A stretch of DNA of 64,000 bases. It comes from Aggregatilineales bacterium. Its GTDB lineage: Bacteria; Chloroflexota; Anaerolineae; Aggregatilineales; Phototrophicaceae. Position numbers and translations under genes: made by a program. The stretch spans positions 496,001 through 560,000 of the forward strand of contig JAUQWZ010000011.1 in assembly GCA_030834905.1 (NCBI GenBank), read 5' to 3'. Shown here in pieces: positions 25,512 to 34,449 of the stretch. The first letter of the stretch is position 1. The number at the start of each line of letters is the position of its first letter. The notes below the pieces were generated by a model. The model saw nothing but the letters and a program-made list of their open reading frames with translations, was not told the DNA's origin and ran no database searches.

Positions 25512-27292
25512 TAGGCTAATTCCCTTTCTACCGTAACCTCTGCTTCTACCGGCGGCTGCAAGCCGCGCGGCACATAGACGTCAATCTGCGTTCCCCGCCC
25601 CGGCTCGCTGCTGATTTCACAGTGTCCGTTGATCAGGCTGGCGCGCTCCTGCATGGTGGTGATGCCCAGCCCATGCCCGTCAATTGCCAGCAGCGATGGA
25701 TTGAACCCTTTACCGTCATCATGAATCGATAGGTAGATGCCAGCGCCGTTATGCAGGCTGACGGTGACGTGAGCCGCCTCGGCGTGCTTGCGAACATTGC
25801 TCAATGCTTCCTGAGCGATGCGATACAGCGTGACGGCAATCGTCTTTTCAGGCTCACCCGGCAGCGGCTGGAGATCGAGCTTTAAGTCCCAGCCTGCCGC
25901 TGTCGCAGTTTGCGCCGCGATTTCTTCAATCGCGGCGGTGAAGCCAAGATCATCCAGCGCCGCCGGGCGCAGCCCTTCGATGATACGGCGCGCCTCGACA
26001 ATGGCGTCGGTCAGCGCGTCGCAGCCGCGCTGAAGGCTGAGTCGGTCTTCCGCCGTCTTCCGGTTGTCCACGTCGCGCCAGTTGGTGAGGTAGAAACGCG
26101 CGCCAACCATCTGCTGAATCAGTCCATCGTGCAGGTCATACGCCAGCAGCTTGCGCTCCTCTTCCTGTGCCTTAATCAGCCGTTCGATTAAGCGGTGCTC
26201 CTGTCGGCGCTTGCTTTCCAGTTCATAGGCTGTATCGACGAAGGCTCGCGTCAGCGCGCCAATCTCGTCTTCAGGCAGGTGTTCCGGCAGCGGCGGGGCA
26301 GCGCCCGAACGCCCGAATTCCAGTGTCATCTCCTCAAGCTGCTTGATCGGACCGACCAGCACATGGCTGACGAATATCGCCACCACGACGGCAAATGTCA
26401 TGCCGATCACCAGCATTAAAAAGGCGACGTGATAAAAATCGTTCACCGAGGCGAACAGCACGTCGGTTGGCGTGTGGCGGAAGATGACCCAGAAGTCTTC
26501 TTCACTGCTGCTGCCGCTGGGATAGATCCGTTCGTAGGCATAGACGCTGGTCGCCGTCTCAAAGCTGCTGCGCCCCCCTGCCAGCATGGCAGGCACGTCA
26601 TTGACGATGCTGCGCGGGTCGAAGCCTTCCGGGTAGACCAGGAAGTGACCGTCCTGATTAATGAGCGCCCAGGTATCGGAACCGGGATGATCCGGCAGCG
26701 ACCGCAGCAGCCAACCCGCGTGCAGATCGATAACCAGCACGCCGTCGGGCAGGCGCACCGCGTAGTGAATATACGGAACGCCAGATGAGTCCTGAGTCTG
26801 GAATGGTGAGACGTAGACGCCGGTTTGCGGCAGCCGCATCGTTTCCCGGAAATAGGGCGCGCTGCGTTGGTTCTGGAACTCGCTGATCAGGCTAACGTGT
26901 TCATCGCCAGCGCGAACGCCAATGACCTCATTGCCGTCGGCGTTAATCAGCCGGACGGCGTAATACATCGGGCGCACCGACGCCAGCACCAGCAGATCCT
27001 GCCCCACCTCGCGCGACCACAAAGCGATCTGGGATGCCTGCGTCTGCTGGTGCAGCATGTTCAGGCTGCGCAGGGCGCTCAGATACAGCGCGTCGCCCTG
27101 CACCTGCCGCAGCGCGCTCTGAATGCTTTCGGCTTGCAGATGCACCTGATGCACCGAACGTTCCAGCGCCTGCTGTGACAGCGACGTGATCGTAAAGACG
27201 TGCCCGTAGATACCGATTGCCGCCAGCGGAATCAACGTCAGCAGCAGGCAGAAAACAATCAGTTTCAGGCGAAGGCTCTTGAGATGAAGCAT
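25511..27292 (-). CDS. NarX-like membrane sensor histidine kinase
   Basis: A 593-residue kinase. The ATG at 27292 follows GGGAGA; an ATG five codons upstream is too close to its GGAGG. Two membrane helices (near residues 8-28 and 272-295) flank a long extracytoplasmic Cache-like sensor. A HAMP linker, a HisKA_3 domain with LAYDLHDGLIQQ, and an HATPase domain ending DGHGLGITTMQERA follow. It pairs with the overlapping NarL-type regulator. The ligand is unknown; no NarX P-box was recognised. Confidence 0.92.
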   Translation of the reverse strand: MLHLKSLRLKLIVFCLLLTLIPLAAIGIYGHVFTITSLSQQALERSVHQVHLQAESIQSALRQVQGDALYLSALRSLNMLHQQTQASQIALWSREVGQDLLVLASVRPMYYAVRLINADGNEVIGVRAGDEHVSLISEFQNQRSAPYFRETMRLPQTGVYVSPFQTQDSSGVPYIHYAVRLPDGVLVIDLHAGWLLRSLPDHPGSDTWALINQDGHFLVYPEGFDPRSIVNDVPAMLAGGRSSFETATSVYAYERIYPSGSSSEEDFWVIFRHTPTDVLFASVNDFYHVAFLMLVIGMTFAVVVAIFVSHVLVGPIKQLEEMTLEFGRSGAAPPLPEHLPEDEIGALTRAFVDTAYELESKRRQEHRLIERLIKAQEEERKLLAYDLHDGLIQQMVGARFYLTNWRDVDNRKTAEDRLSLQRGCDALTDAIVEARRIIEGLRPAALDDLGFTAAIEEIAAQTATAAGWDLKLDLQPLPGEPEKTIAVTLYRIAQEALSNVRKHAEAAHVTVSLHNGAGIYLSIHDDGKGFNPSLLAIDGHGLGITTMQERASLINGHCEISSEPGRGTQIDVYVPRGLQPPVEAEVTVERELA

Positions 27293-27455
27293 TGTGAAAT
27301 CTCCCATGCCTCCATTGTGAGATCAAGTAAATTTAATTAACGATGATCATCATCACCTCGTAACAATGCCTTCCATCCTCACTTGAATCGGTCGATTTTG
27401 ACTAAGCTATTCATGTACAGACGAAATACCCGAAAAAGCACAAAAGAGGTTTCAC

Positions 27456-27986
27456 ATGGCTGAAATGAGTTGGGAAAAACCCACCGCGAGTACAGCGCCG
27501 AAGTCCTTTGGCGGCGAGCGTATCAAGTTTGTGGTGGGTGGGCTGCTGCTGCTGGGAGCAGTCGTCTATCTGATGATCTCTGGCACCATTGGTGGCGCTC
27601 AGTATTTCATCACCGTTGACCAGCTTGTCACCAGCCCGGAATACGCTGGGCAGACCGTCCGCATTTCGGGCGCAGTGGATGGCGACACCATTGTTTACGA
27701 TGGCGAAAACCTGATCATCGACTTTACGATAGCCAACATCCCACTTGAAACCACCGATCTCGCCCTGACGCTGCACAACGCGGTCAATGACCCCAGCGCC
27801 ACCCGCCTGAATGTCCACATCGAAGGCGAAGTGAAGCCGGATCTGCTTCAACACGAAGCGCAAGCCATTCTGACGGGCACGCTGGGCGCAGACGGGACGT
27901 TTAACGCCACCGAACTGCTGCTGAAATGTCCGAGTCGATATGAAGAAAGCATCCCTGAACAGGCGAACGCGGAAACCGGGGTGTAA
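27456..27986 (+). CDS. ccmE: Haem chaperone CcmE, CxxxY variant
   Basis: A 176-residue protein with an N-terminal membrane anchor (about residues 24-44) and the CcmE OB-fold domain. CcmE carries haem covalently to the lyase in system I cytochrome c maturation. The usual haem-binding histidine is replaced by Cys158 in CPSRY, the CxxxY form known from some sulphate reducers and archaea. It opens a ccm cluster divergent from the two-component genes. The promoter region 27308-27455 contains a GATGATCATC palindrome at 27342-27351 whose role is unknown. Confidence 0.92.
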   Translation: MAEMSWEKPTASTAPKSFGGERIKFVVGGLLLLGAVVYLMISGTIGGAQYFITVDQLVTSPEYAGQTVRISGAVDGDTIVYDGENLIIDFTIANIPLETTDLALTLHNAVNDPSATRLNVHIEGEVKPDLLQHEAQAILTGTLGADGTFNATELLLKCPSRYEESIPEQANAETGV

Positions 27987-28024
27987 ATACACGGTACTCG
28001 TACCGAGAGGGGTCTGGAGCGCTT

Positions 28025-30115
28025 ATGCTGGCAGAAATTGGTTTGATCGCATGTCTGTTCGCCTTCGTTGCGTCGCTGTATGCCATCCTCGCGTCGGTCT
28101 ATGGCGAACGGTTCGCCCATAGCGAAGCGATGGTGCTCAGCGGACGCAACGCTGTTTATCTCACGTTTGTCCTGATGACGATTGCCACCGGCGGTCTGCA
28201 AATCGCCCTGATGACCGAGCAGTACCAGCTTACCTACGTCTGGTCGGTCAGCAGCCCAAGTATGCCGACGTTCTTCCGCGCAACGGCGCTGTGGGGTTCG
28301 CAGGCGGGTTCGCTGCTGTTCTGGTCGTATCTGATCACCGTATTCGCGGCGGCGGCAACCTTCCTCAACTGGAAATCGCAGCGCCGCCTGATGCCCTACG
28401 CCATCGCCTACATGATGGCGGTTGCCGCCTTCTTCATCGGCTTATCGCTGTTCATTGAAAATCCATTCGAGCGCTGGTGGGTGCTGCCCAGCGGAGAAGT
28501 AGTCGCGTCGGCTTTCATTCCTGCCGGAGCCGTCGCGCCCGCTGCTCGCCAGCTTGCCGAAAGCGCCAACGGACTAAACCCGCTGCTGCGTCATTTTGGC
28601 ATGGCAATTCACCCGCCGATGCTCTATCTGGGCTTCATCGGCTTCGTCATTCCGTTCGCCTTCGCCATGTCGGCGCTGGCAAGCGGCGATCTGTCCTCGA
28701 ACTGGATCAAAGTATCGCGCCGCTGGACGCTGGTAGCGTGGCTGTTCCTCAGTCTGGGGCTGCTGCTGGGCGGGCGCTGGGCATACGACGTGCTCGGCTG
28801 GGGCGGCTACTGGGGCTGGGATCCAGTCGAAAACGCGGCATTCCTGCCCTGGCTGATCGGCACCGCCTATCTTCACAGCGTGATGATCCAGGAAAAGCGC
28901 GGCATGTTGAAGACCTGGAACATGTTCCTCGTCATCGGCACTTTCAGCACAGTAATTTTCGCCACCTTCGCCACCCGTTCCGGCTTGGTGGACAGCGTTC
29001 ACAGCTTCGCCCGCAGCGGCATCGGCTTCCCGATGTTCCTGTTCTGGTTCCTGCTGACCATCGTCTCGGTCTGGCTGATACTGTGGCGGCGCAGCCGCGG
29101 CGAACTGAAAGATGAGCACAGGGTTTCGGGCATTTTCAGCCGCGAATCGCTGTTCGTGCTCAACAACTTTGTCTTTGTCGCCCTGTTCGTGGCGGTCTTC
29201 TGGGGCAGTTTCGGCGCGCCAATTGTGTCCGAGCTGTTCATGAATACCAATATCACCCTGGGCGCGGATTATTTCCTGCGCGTGACGCCGCCGCTGTTCA
29301 TCCTGATGTACATCCTGATGGGCATCGCGCCCGTCTCGGCATGGGGCATTTCAGCCGTCGGGCGTCTGGGCGTCTCCCTGCTCATTCCGCTGGCGCTGAC
29401 CGTCCTCTCGCTCGGTCTGTTCGTGCTTGGCGGCATGACCGACGCCGGGGCGCTGCTCGGCTACGGCATTGTGCTGCTATCGGGTTGGGTGGTGGTTTAC
29501 GAAACGTTCCGGGGGGTGCAGGCGCGGCGCAAGGCGCGCAACGAATCGCCGCTGCGGGCGCTGGCGGCACTTGCCACCCGCAGCCCACGCCGTTACGGCG
29601 GCTATATGGTTCATTTGGGAATCGCTGTCATCGGCTTGGGCGTCATCGGCTCGACACTGTTTCAGCAGGAAACACAGCGCACGCTGGCGGTCGGGCAAAG
29701 CCTGCAAATTGGCGGCTACGAGATGCGCTATGACGGCTTGCTGGCAAACCAGGTCGCTGAAGACGGGCGGCTGATGGATATCGCCCAGATCGTGCTCCTG
29801 CGCGACGGCGCGGAAGTCGCCCACCTGCGCCCGCGCCGCGACTTCTTCCCCGAAAGTTCGGGCATGAACAGCATGACAATAGCGGGCGCGCACAGCACGC
29901 TCGAAAACGACTTCTACGTGCTGCTGGTCAACTGGGAGACGGTGTCTGCCAACAGCGCCACGTTCAAAGTCTACATCAATCCGCTGATCAACCTGATCTG
30001 GTGGGGCAGCTTCATCCTCATCGCTGGAACGCTGCTGGCGGGTTACCCGCGCGAAACGCTGCCCGCCCGCGTGCGCGAAAAACTCCAGCTTGCCCGTGAA
30101 GGAGCGCGAACATGA
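28025..30115 (+). CDS. ccmF: Cytochrome c haem lyase subunit CcmF
   Basis: A 696-residue polytopic membrane protein. The tryptophan-rich haem-handling motif GGYWGWDPVENAAFLPWL is near residues 258-275, and conserved histidines are in HFGMAIHPPMLYLGF. CcmF joins haem from CcmE to CxxCH apocytochromes. It follows ccmE by 38 nt and overlaps ccmH by 4 bases. The many multihaem cytochromes in this window are its likely clients. Confidence 0.95.
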   Translation: MLAEIGLIACLFAFVASLYAILASVYGERFAHSEAMVLSGRNAVYLTFVLMTIATGGLQIALMTEQYQLTYVWSVSSPSMPTFFRATALWGSQAGSLLFWSYLITVFAAAATFLNWKSQRRLMPYAIAYMMAVAAFFIGLSLFIENPFERWWVLPSGEVVASAFIPAGAVAPAARQLAESANGLNPLLRHFGMAIHPPMLYLGFIGFVIPFAFAMSALASGDLSSNWIKVSRRWTLVAWLFLSLGLLLGGRWAYDVLGWGGYWGWDPVENAAFLPWLIGTAYLHSVMIQEKRGMLKTWNMFLVIGTFSTVIFATFATRSGLVDSVHSFARSGIGFPMFLFWFLLTIVSVWLILWRRSRGELKDEHRVSGIFSRESLFVLNNFVFVALFVAVFWGSFGAPIVSELFMNTNITLGADYFLRVTPPLFILMYILMGIAPVSAWGISAVGRLGVSLLIPLALTVLSLGLFVLGGMTDAGALLGYGIVLLSGWVVVYETFRGVQARRKARNESPLRALAALATRSPRRYGGYMVHLGIAVIGLGVIGSTLFQQETQRTLAVGQSLQIGGYEMRYDGLLANQVAEDGRLMDIAQIVLLRDGAEVAHLRPRRDFFPESSGMNSMTIAGAHSTLENDFYVLLVNWETVSANSATFKVYINPLINLIWWGSFILIAGTLLAGYPRETLPARVREKLQLAREGART

Positions 30116-30597
30116 CACATAAAATCCTGAAACTGGCGCATCTGTGCGTGGTTCTGATGATGGTCGTTGGCGTTGGCAGCACCATCTACGCCCAGGACGG
30201 CAGCACTCGCGTCGTCACCGAGGATCAGGTGAACAACATCGCCAAGATACTCTACTGTCCGGTGTGCGAGAACATCACGCTGGACACCTGCGGAACGGCA
30301 GCCTGCGCCGACTGGCGCTACGAAATCCGCTTGCAGTTGGAAAGCGGCAGCACCGAAGCACAGATCATCGAGGATTTTGTGCGCCGCTTTGGTGACCGGG
30401 TGGTGGGCACGCCGCTTGACCCAACCCTGCGGGCGCTGTCGCTGCTCACGCCCTGGATCATTATCGCGGCGGCGCTGGTCGGCGGGGCGCTGATGCTGGC
30501 AAAGAAGAAGCGAACGCCAGCGCCGGAGATCGCCGCGGCGAGCGCGGCGTCCAACCGTTACCAGGATTTGTTCGAACAAGACGTCGCGAACTCTTGA
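30112..30597 (+). CDS. ccmH: Apocytochrome thiol-reduction subunit CcmH
   Basis: A 161-residue protein with a signal sequence, the CcmH redox motif YCPVC near residues 46-50, a LDTC segment after it, and a C-terminal membrane helix (LLTPWIIIAAALVGGALML). It presents reduced CxxCH thiols to CcmF. Two further cysteines (CGTAAC) close behind the motif are unusual. It overlaps ccmF by 4 bases. Confidence 0.9.
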   Translation: MTHKILKLAHLCVVLMMVVGVGSTIYAQDGSTRVVTEDQVNNIAKILYCPVCENITLDTCGTAACADWRYEIRLQLESGSTEAQIIEDFVRRFGDRVVGTPLDPTLRALSLLTPWIIIAAALVGGALMLAKKKRTPAPEIAAASAASNRYQDLFEQDVANS

Positions 30598-30608
30598 GGA
30601 GAAAACAG

Positions 30609-31223
30609 GTGGATACGTCTTCAAATACCGTCTCACAAGCGGTCAACCAGCCACAGGAATTACAGGAACAACCGCCGGTATCGTCCAAACGCGGGCGTCT
30701 CGGGCTAGGCTCAATCGTCCTGCTGGTCGGCATCACCACCGTCGCCATTGTGTTCGGCATCGCGCTGGTACGCCAGCAGGCTACCCAGCCCGAAGCTGGC
30801 GCAGCGCCGGATTTTACCGTCGAAACCTTTGACGGGCAGACGTTCAGCCTGTCCGATCTGCGCGGCAAAGTGGTCATGATCAACTTCTGGGCGTCGTGGT
30901 GCGGTCCCTGCCGCGCCGAAGCGCCCGAACTGGAAGCTGCCTGGCAGTACTACAAGGATCGCGGCGACGTGGTTTTCCTCGGCATCGCCTACGCCGACAA
31001 CGGGCCGCGCTCGCTGGCATTCCTTGATGAGTACGGCGTCACCTACCTGAATGCCCCCGATATCGGCACGCGCATCAGCGAGGCATATCACATTAAGGGC
31101 GTGCCAGAAACGTTCATCATCGATCCGGATGGCAACATCGATCAGTTCATTTACGCTGGCATCACCCGGGATCGTCTGGTCACCATCATTGACGGGTTAT
31201 TAGCGGAACGGAGCGGCGCATGA
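30609..31223 (+). CDS. ccmG: Thioredoxin-like CcmG/ResA thiol-disulphide protein
   Basis: A 204-residue protein. The GTG at 30609 is chosen because GAGGAG lies 7 nt upstream; a TTG at 30594 is the alternative. An N-terminal membrane anchor (near residues 30-50) precedes a thioredoxin fold with active site WASWCGPCRAEAPELE and cis-proline segment GVPETFIID. It reduces apocytochrome or CcmH disulphides outside the cytoplasm. It overlaps the next small gene by 4 bases, so it is tightly coupled within the ccm operon. Confidence 0.9.
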   Translation: MDTSSNTVSQAVNQPQELQEQPPVSSKRGRLGLGSIVLLVGITTVAIVFGIALVRQQATQPEAGAAPDFTVETFDGQTFSLSDLRGKVVMINFWASWCGPCRAEAPELEAAWQYYKDRGDVVFLGIAYADNGPRSLAFLDEYGVTYLNAPDIGTRISEAYHIKGVPETFIIDPDGNIDQFIYAGITRDRLVTIIDGLLAERSGA

Positions 31224-31639
31224 GCGGCGGTGGATTAGTTATCAGCATTCTGATGCTGGTGTTGGGAATCGCCTGGCTGGTACTGCCCTACCTGCGCGTC
31301 GGCAGCGCCGGGCGCGCGGTCGATAGCGAACAGCAGCGCCAGCGGGCGTCGCTGATCGCAGCCTATGAACGGACGCTGCAAACCGTCCGCGATCTGGATG
31401 AGGATTTCCAGGTCGGCAAGCTGTCGCAGGATGATTATGCCAGCGAGCGCGGTATGTGGGTTGAGCGCGGCGCAGCCCTGCTCGAAACGCTTGAGAAAAC
31501 AGGCGGCGCGTCTAAAAAGACGAGATCAGCCAAATCGCAGCCCCCTGCCAAAGTGGTGTCCAGCGCGACCAGCGACGATCCGGTTGAGCAGGCGATTGCG
31601 GCTTATGCGCGCGCCCGCGAAAAATCGCAGCACAACTAG
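31220..31639 (+). CDS. CcmI-like small membrane protein
   Basis: A 139-residue protein with one N-terminal membrane helix (GLVISILMLVLGIAWLVLPY), then a charged helical segment (YERTLQTVRDLDEDFQVGKL) and a Lys/Ser-rich tail. The helix plus YxxTLQxxRDLDEDxxxGKLS pattern resembles the N-terminal part of CcmI/CycH. The TPR part of full CcmI is missing. It overlaps ccmG by 4 bases. Confidence 0.65.
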   Translation: MSGGGLVISILMLVLGIAWLVLPYLRVGSAGRAVDSEQQRQRASLIAAYERTLQTVRDLDEDFQVGKLSQDDYASERGMWVERGAALLETLEKTGGASKKTRSAKSQPPAKVVSSATSDDPVEQAIAAYARAREKSQHN

Positions 31640-31655
31640 CGAAGAAAGCCACCTG

Positions 31656-33185
31656 ATGTCCTTTCGACGTATACCACTTCTCATATTAGTCGGGCTGGCG
31701 GTTCTGCTGTCAGCATGTGAAGGTCTGGCGGGCGAGCCGCGCGTGATCGCGACCATTGTTCCCCAGACCGCCGGTAATGATACCGACTCCCAGCAGGATA
31801 TTGCCGAAGTGATGGCGCTTGGCGGCACTGTCTGGGCGAACAACTGCGCCGAATGTCATGGGCAGACCGGCTTGGGAACCGAAGACGGCGCGCCCCTGCC
31901 CGACCTGACGGACTACACCGACGATGTGATTATGGCGAGCATCACCAACGGCAAGGGCGACGATATGCCCGCCTTTGGCGACCGGCTGACAGAAGACGAG
32001 CTGGCGGCGGCAATGACTTATTCCAGGATGATATCGCTGGCGGTGGCGCGCGGCATGATCGGGAACCCGGAGGATGTCCAGCCCGCCGAAACGCAGGCAG
32101 CGACCGCCGAAGTAGTCACCGGTGTCGTCACCGGGCAAATCGCCAGCGGCACTACCGGCGCGGCAGTTCCGGCGGAAATCACGCTGTCGCTGCACATCAT
32201 CAAATCGGAATTCACCGAAGAAACCATCGACGCGGCTGCGGCTTCAGACGGCAGCTACCGCTTTGAGGGTGTCCCGTTTGACAGCAGCTACCAGTACGTG
32301 ATCACCGCGCCCTATGGCAGCGTCCGGTTCGCCAGCGAAATTGTCACCGTTGACCCGGCGCAGCCTGCTTTGAATCTGCCGATTACGCTCTATGAAAGCG
32401 GCGCGCCGGAAAGTGCCATCCAGATCAGCGCCATCAGTTCGCAGTCGCTGCTGCGCGACAACAGCCTGCAAATCATCCAGATCGTCAGCTTCATTAACAC
32501 GTCAGATCGGGTGTATTTCAACACGGCTGAAACCAGCGGCACGTCCGTCAGCCTGCGTCTGCCGCCAAACGCCTCGATTTTGAACAGCGTCAGCGACAGC
32601 TATGTCATCTCCGACGACGGCAACCAGATCACCAGCACCCGCCCGGTGCTGCCCGGTAAATCACAGGTGATGCACCTCGCCTATTCGATCCCCTACAGTG
32701 ACCAGGTGGTGGTCGAGCAGGTGTTGGATTACCCGCTGGAAGGTCAGGTTGAGGTGGCAGTCGCCACCGACGGCTTGCGCGTGTCGGGCGAAGGCTTCGC
32801 CGAGCTTGGGCAGGTCGCCTACGGCGAACGCGCCATGATGAACTACGGCGGCGCAATGACGCTTCCGGCAGGCGCGAGCCTGAGCTACGAAGTCAGCGGT
32901 ACGCCAGTGACCGCACCGGCGGACGCGAACCCTGTTCTGAGTTCGCCTGTCGCCTACATCCTGATTGGCGCGGGCATCGGCTCGCTCGTCATCGCCACGA
33001 TCCTCACCGTTCGGGATCGGCTTAATGCCCGCAAACGCGACAGCAAAGCGACGATCAACGCGCTCATGGAGCAGATCGCCGCGCTCGACAGCCAGCATGA
33101 CGCGGGAAAGATCAACCTGCAGGAATATGAGCGCCAACGAAGCGCGCTGAAAGCTCGGCTCAGCGCTCTGATGAAGTCCCAATAG
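31656..33185 (+). CDS. Monohaem cytochrome c lipoprotein with Ig-like region and CcmI-like tail
   Basis: A 509-residue protein starting at ATG 31656. The lipobox LLSAC ends the signal peptide. A class I cytochrome c domain has NNCAECHG and a distal methionine in DDMPAFGD. A carboxypeptidase-regulatory/CNA-B-like beta domain and a long beta-rich region follow. A membrane helix near residues 440-462 comes next, then a cytoplasmic coiled tail (INALMEQIAALDSQHDAGKI) that resembles the helical part of CcmI-like proteins. Its place inside the ccm cluster suggests a role in cytochrome assembly or as an electron donor. The architecture is unfamiliar. Confidence 0.78.
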   Translation: MSFRRIPLLILVGLAVLLSACEGLAGEPRVIATIVPQTAGNDTDSQQDIAEVMALGGTVWANNCAECHGQTGLGTEDGAPLPDLTDYTDDVIMASITNGKGDDMPAFGDRLTEDELAAAMTYSRMISLAVARGMIGNPEDVQPAETQAATAEVVTGVVTGQIASGTTGAAVPAEITLSLHIIKSEFTEETIDAAAASDGSYRFEGVPFDSSYQYVITAPYGSVRFASEIVTVDPAQPALNLPITLYESGAPESAIQISAISSQSLLRDNSLQIIQIVSFINTSDRVYFNTAETSGTSVSLRLPPNASILNSVSDSYVISDDGNQITSTRPVLPGKSQVMHLAYSIPYSDQVVVEQVLDYPLEGQVEVAVATDGLRVSGEGFAELGQVAYGERAMMNYGGAMTLPAGASLSYEVSGTPVTAPADANPVLSSPVAYILIGAGIGSLVIATILTVRDRLNARKRDSKATINALMEQIAALDSQHDAGKINLQEYERQRSALKARLSALMKSQ

Positions 33186-33214
33186 CCTATCCCATTAGAG
33201 GAGGAGTCCGTTAC

Positions 33215-33982
33215 ATGAGCATTGCACACCGCCTGTCACAGCCGGAAGTCAAGCCTTCCCGCGCAGGCAGCACATCCGCCGAGCAAGCCCCGCTGCTGCT
33301 GCGGCTGCTGACCGTGATCACCCTGGTTGGCTTCGCCGTAGGCGCATACCTCGCCCTGGTCTACGCGGGAACTGATAGCACTCAGGGCAATGTCCAGCGC
33401 ATCTTCTATTTTCATGTCGCGGCGTTCAGCGGCGGTTCGGTTGCCTTCGCCGCCGCGGTGGTTGGCGGCATGCTCTACCTGCGGACGCGCAATGTTCGCT
33501 GGGATCGGCTGTCGCTGGCAGGCGTTGAGGTCGGCTTCTCGCTCTCGCTGATTACGCTGATCACCGGCATGGTGTGGGCGCGTCCGATCTGGAATACCTG
33601 GTGGACGTGGGACCCGCGCCTGACCTCGGCGGCGATTATGGTGCTGACTTACGCGGCGTACTTTATGCTGCGCGGCGCGGTGGAAGCGCCGGACAAGAAG
33701 CGGGCGATGGCGGCAGTCTACGGCATCCTCGCGTTCGCAACGGTCATCTTCACCTTCGCCATCATCCGTATCCGCCCCGACACCATCCACCCGACGGTGA
33801 TCGCTGCCGGTTCAACCTCGTCAGCCGCTGAAGGCAGTTTTGCCATGACCAGCAACATGACGACGGCGCTTGCGGTGAACAGCTTCGTCTGGTGCTGCCT
33901 GATCGCACCGACGCTGGTATGGTGGCGTATCCGGCTGGCGTCGCTGCAAGAACAGGCGGATCGCCTGCGCACGCTGCTTTAG
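33215..33982 (+). CDS. ccmC: Haem-export/haem-handling protein CcmC
   Basis: A 255-residue membrane protein of the CcmC/CcsA family. It has the tryptophan motif WNTWWTWDPRLT near residues 126-137, haem-ligand histidines in FYFHVAAF and TIHPTVI, and six membrane helices. AGGAGG precedes the ATG. CcmC loads haem onto CcmE. It is followed 39 nt later by a CcmD-sized gene, the usual partner. Confidence 0.93.
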   Translation: MSIAHRLSQPEVKPSRAGSTSAEQAPLLLRLLTVITLVGFAVGAYLALVYAGTDSTQGNVQRIFYFHVAAFSGGSVAFAAAVVGGMLYLRTRNVRWDRLSLAGVEVGFSLSLITLITGMVWARPIWNTWWTWDPRLTSAAIMVLTYAAYFMLRGAVEAPDKKRAMAAVYGILAFATVIFTFAIIRIRPDTIHPTVIAAGSTSSAAEGSFAMTSNMTTALAVNSFVWCCLIAPTLVWWRIRLASLQEQADRLRTLL

Positions 33983-34021
33983 TTCCAACAATCAAGCGAG
34001 ATATCCAAGGAGAACGACACC

Positions 34022-34165
34022 ATGCCGAACACCGATGCTTATCTGGCACTTGGCGTAGCCGTCACCCTGACCATCCTTTCGGGATTGGTAGGGTCACTGT
34101 GGCTGCGCTTCCGCCAGACCAACAAGCTGATCCAGACGCTGGAAGCGCTCAAGGACGAACGCTAA
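34022..34165 (+). CDS. ccmD: CcmD-like 47-residue membrane peptide
   Basis: A short reading frame from ATG 34022 with AAGGAG upstream. The product has an N-terminal membrane helix (AYLALGVAVTLTILSGLVGS) and a charged end (LRFRQTNKLIQTLEALKDER). Size, topology and position right after ccmC match CcmD, which helps release haem-CcmE from CcmC. Identity rests on context, as CcmD is poorly conserved. Confidence 0.72.
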   Translation: MPNTDAYLALGVAVTLTILSGLVGSLWLRFRQTNKLIQTLEALKDER

Positions 34166-34180
34166 AGACTGTCAAACGCA

Positions 34181-34201
34181 GGGGCGTGCCTGCCACGCCC
34201 C
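34181..34201 (+). terminator. GC hairpin after the ccm operon
   Basis: GGGGCGTG and CACGCCCC form a perfect 8-bp stem with a 5-nt loop, 15 nt after the CcmD-like stop. It has the form of the GC-type palindrome family and may end the ccm transcript; there is no T-run. Confidence 0.5.
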
Positions 34202-34343
34202 GCTTATTCCCCCGCACAAAATACCTTCGGTTAGAGACACAACTGTTCATCCCATATGAACCATGATAAGCCTGTTTCGCTTGCGAAGGCGATCTGTTTT
34301 GTCGCCATAGGTGAATGCAGTTTAATGATCAAATACGGGATAT

Positions 34344-34410
34344 GTAGGGACACCATACATGGTATCCGAAAGGTCACCAAATGGCGGACACGACAGTGTC
34401 GTGTCCCTAC
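34344..34410. repeat. Paired-hairpin GTAGGGACAC repeat
   Basis: It begins GTAGGGACACCATACATGG and ends CGTGTCCCTAC. The two inner palindromes are GGACACCAT/ATGGTATCC and GGACACGACA/TGTCGTGTCC, with an 18-nt spacer. It has the same plan as the elements at 12929 and 37878. Confidence 0.75.
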
Positions 34411-34449
34411 GGAAGTCTCGTGTTATTTTGTGAAACGGCATAAACCTAA

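Noticed and set aside
31365..31655. Longer start for the cytochrome lipoprotein gene
   Set aside because: The extra 97 codons lie over the CcmI-like gene in another frame, and the lipoprotein signal begins right at the ATG at 31656.
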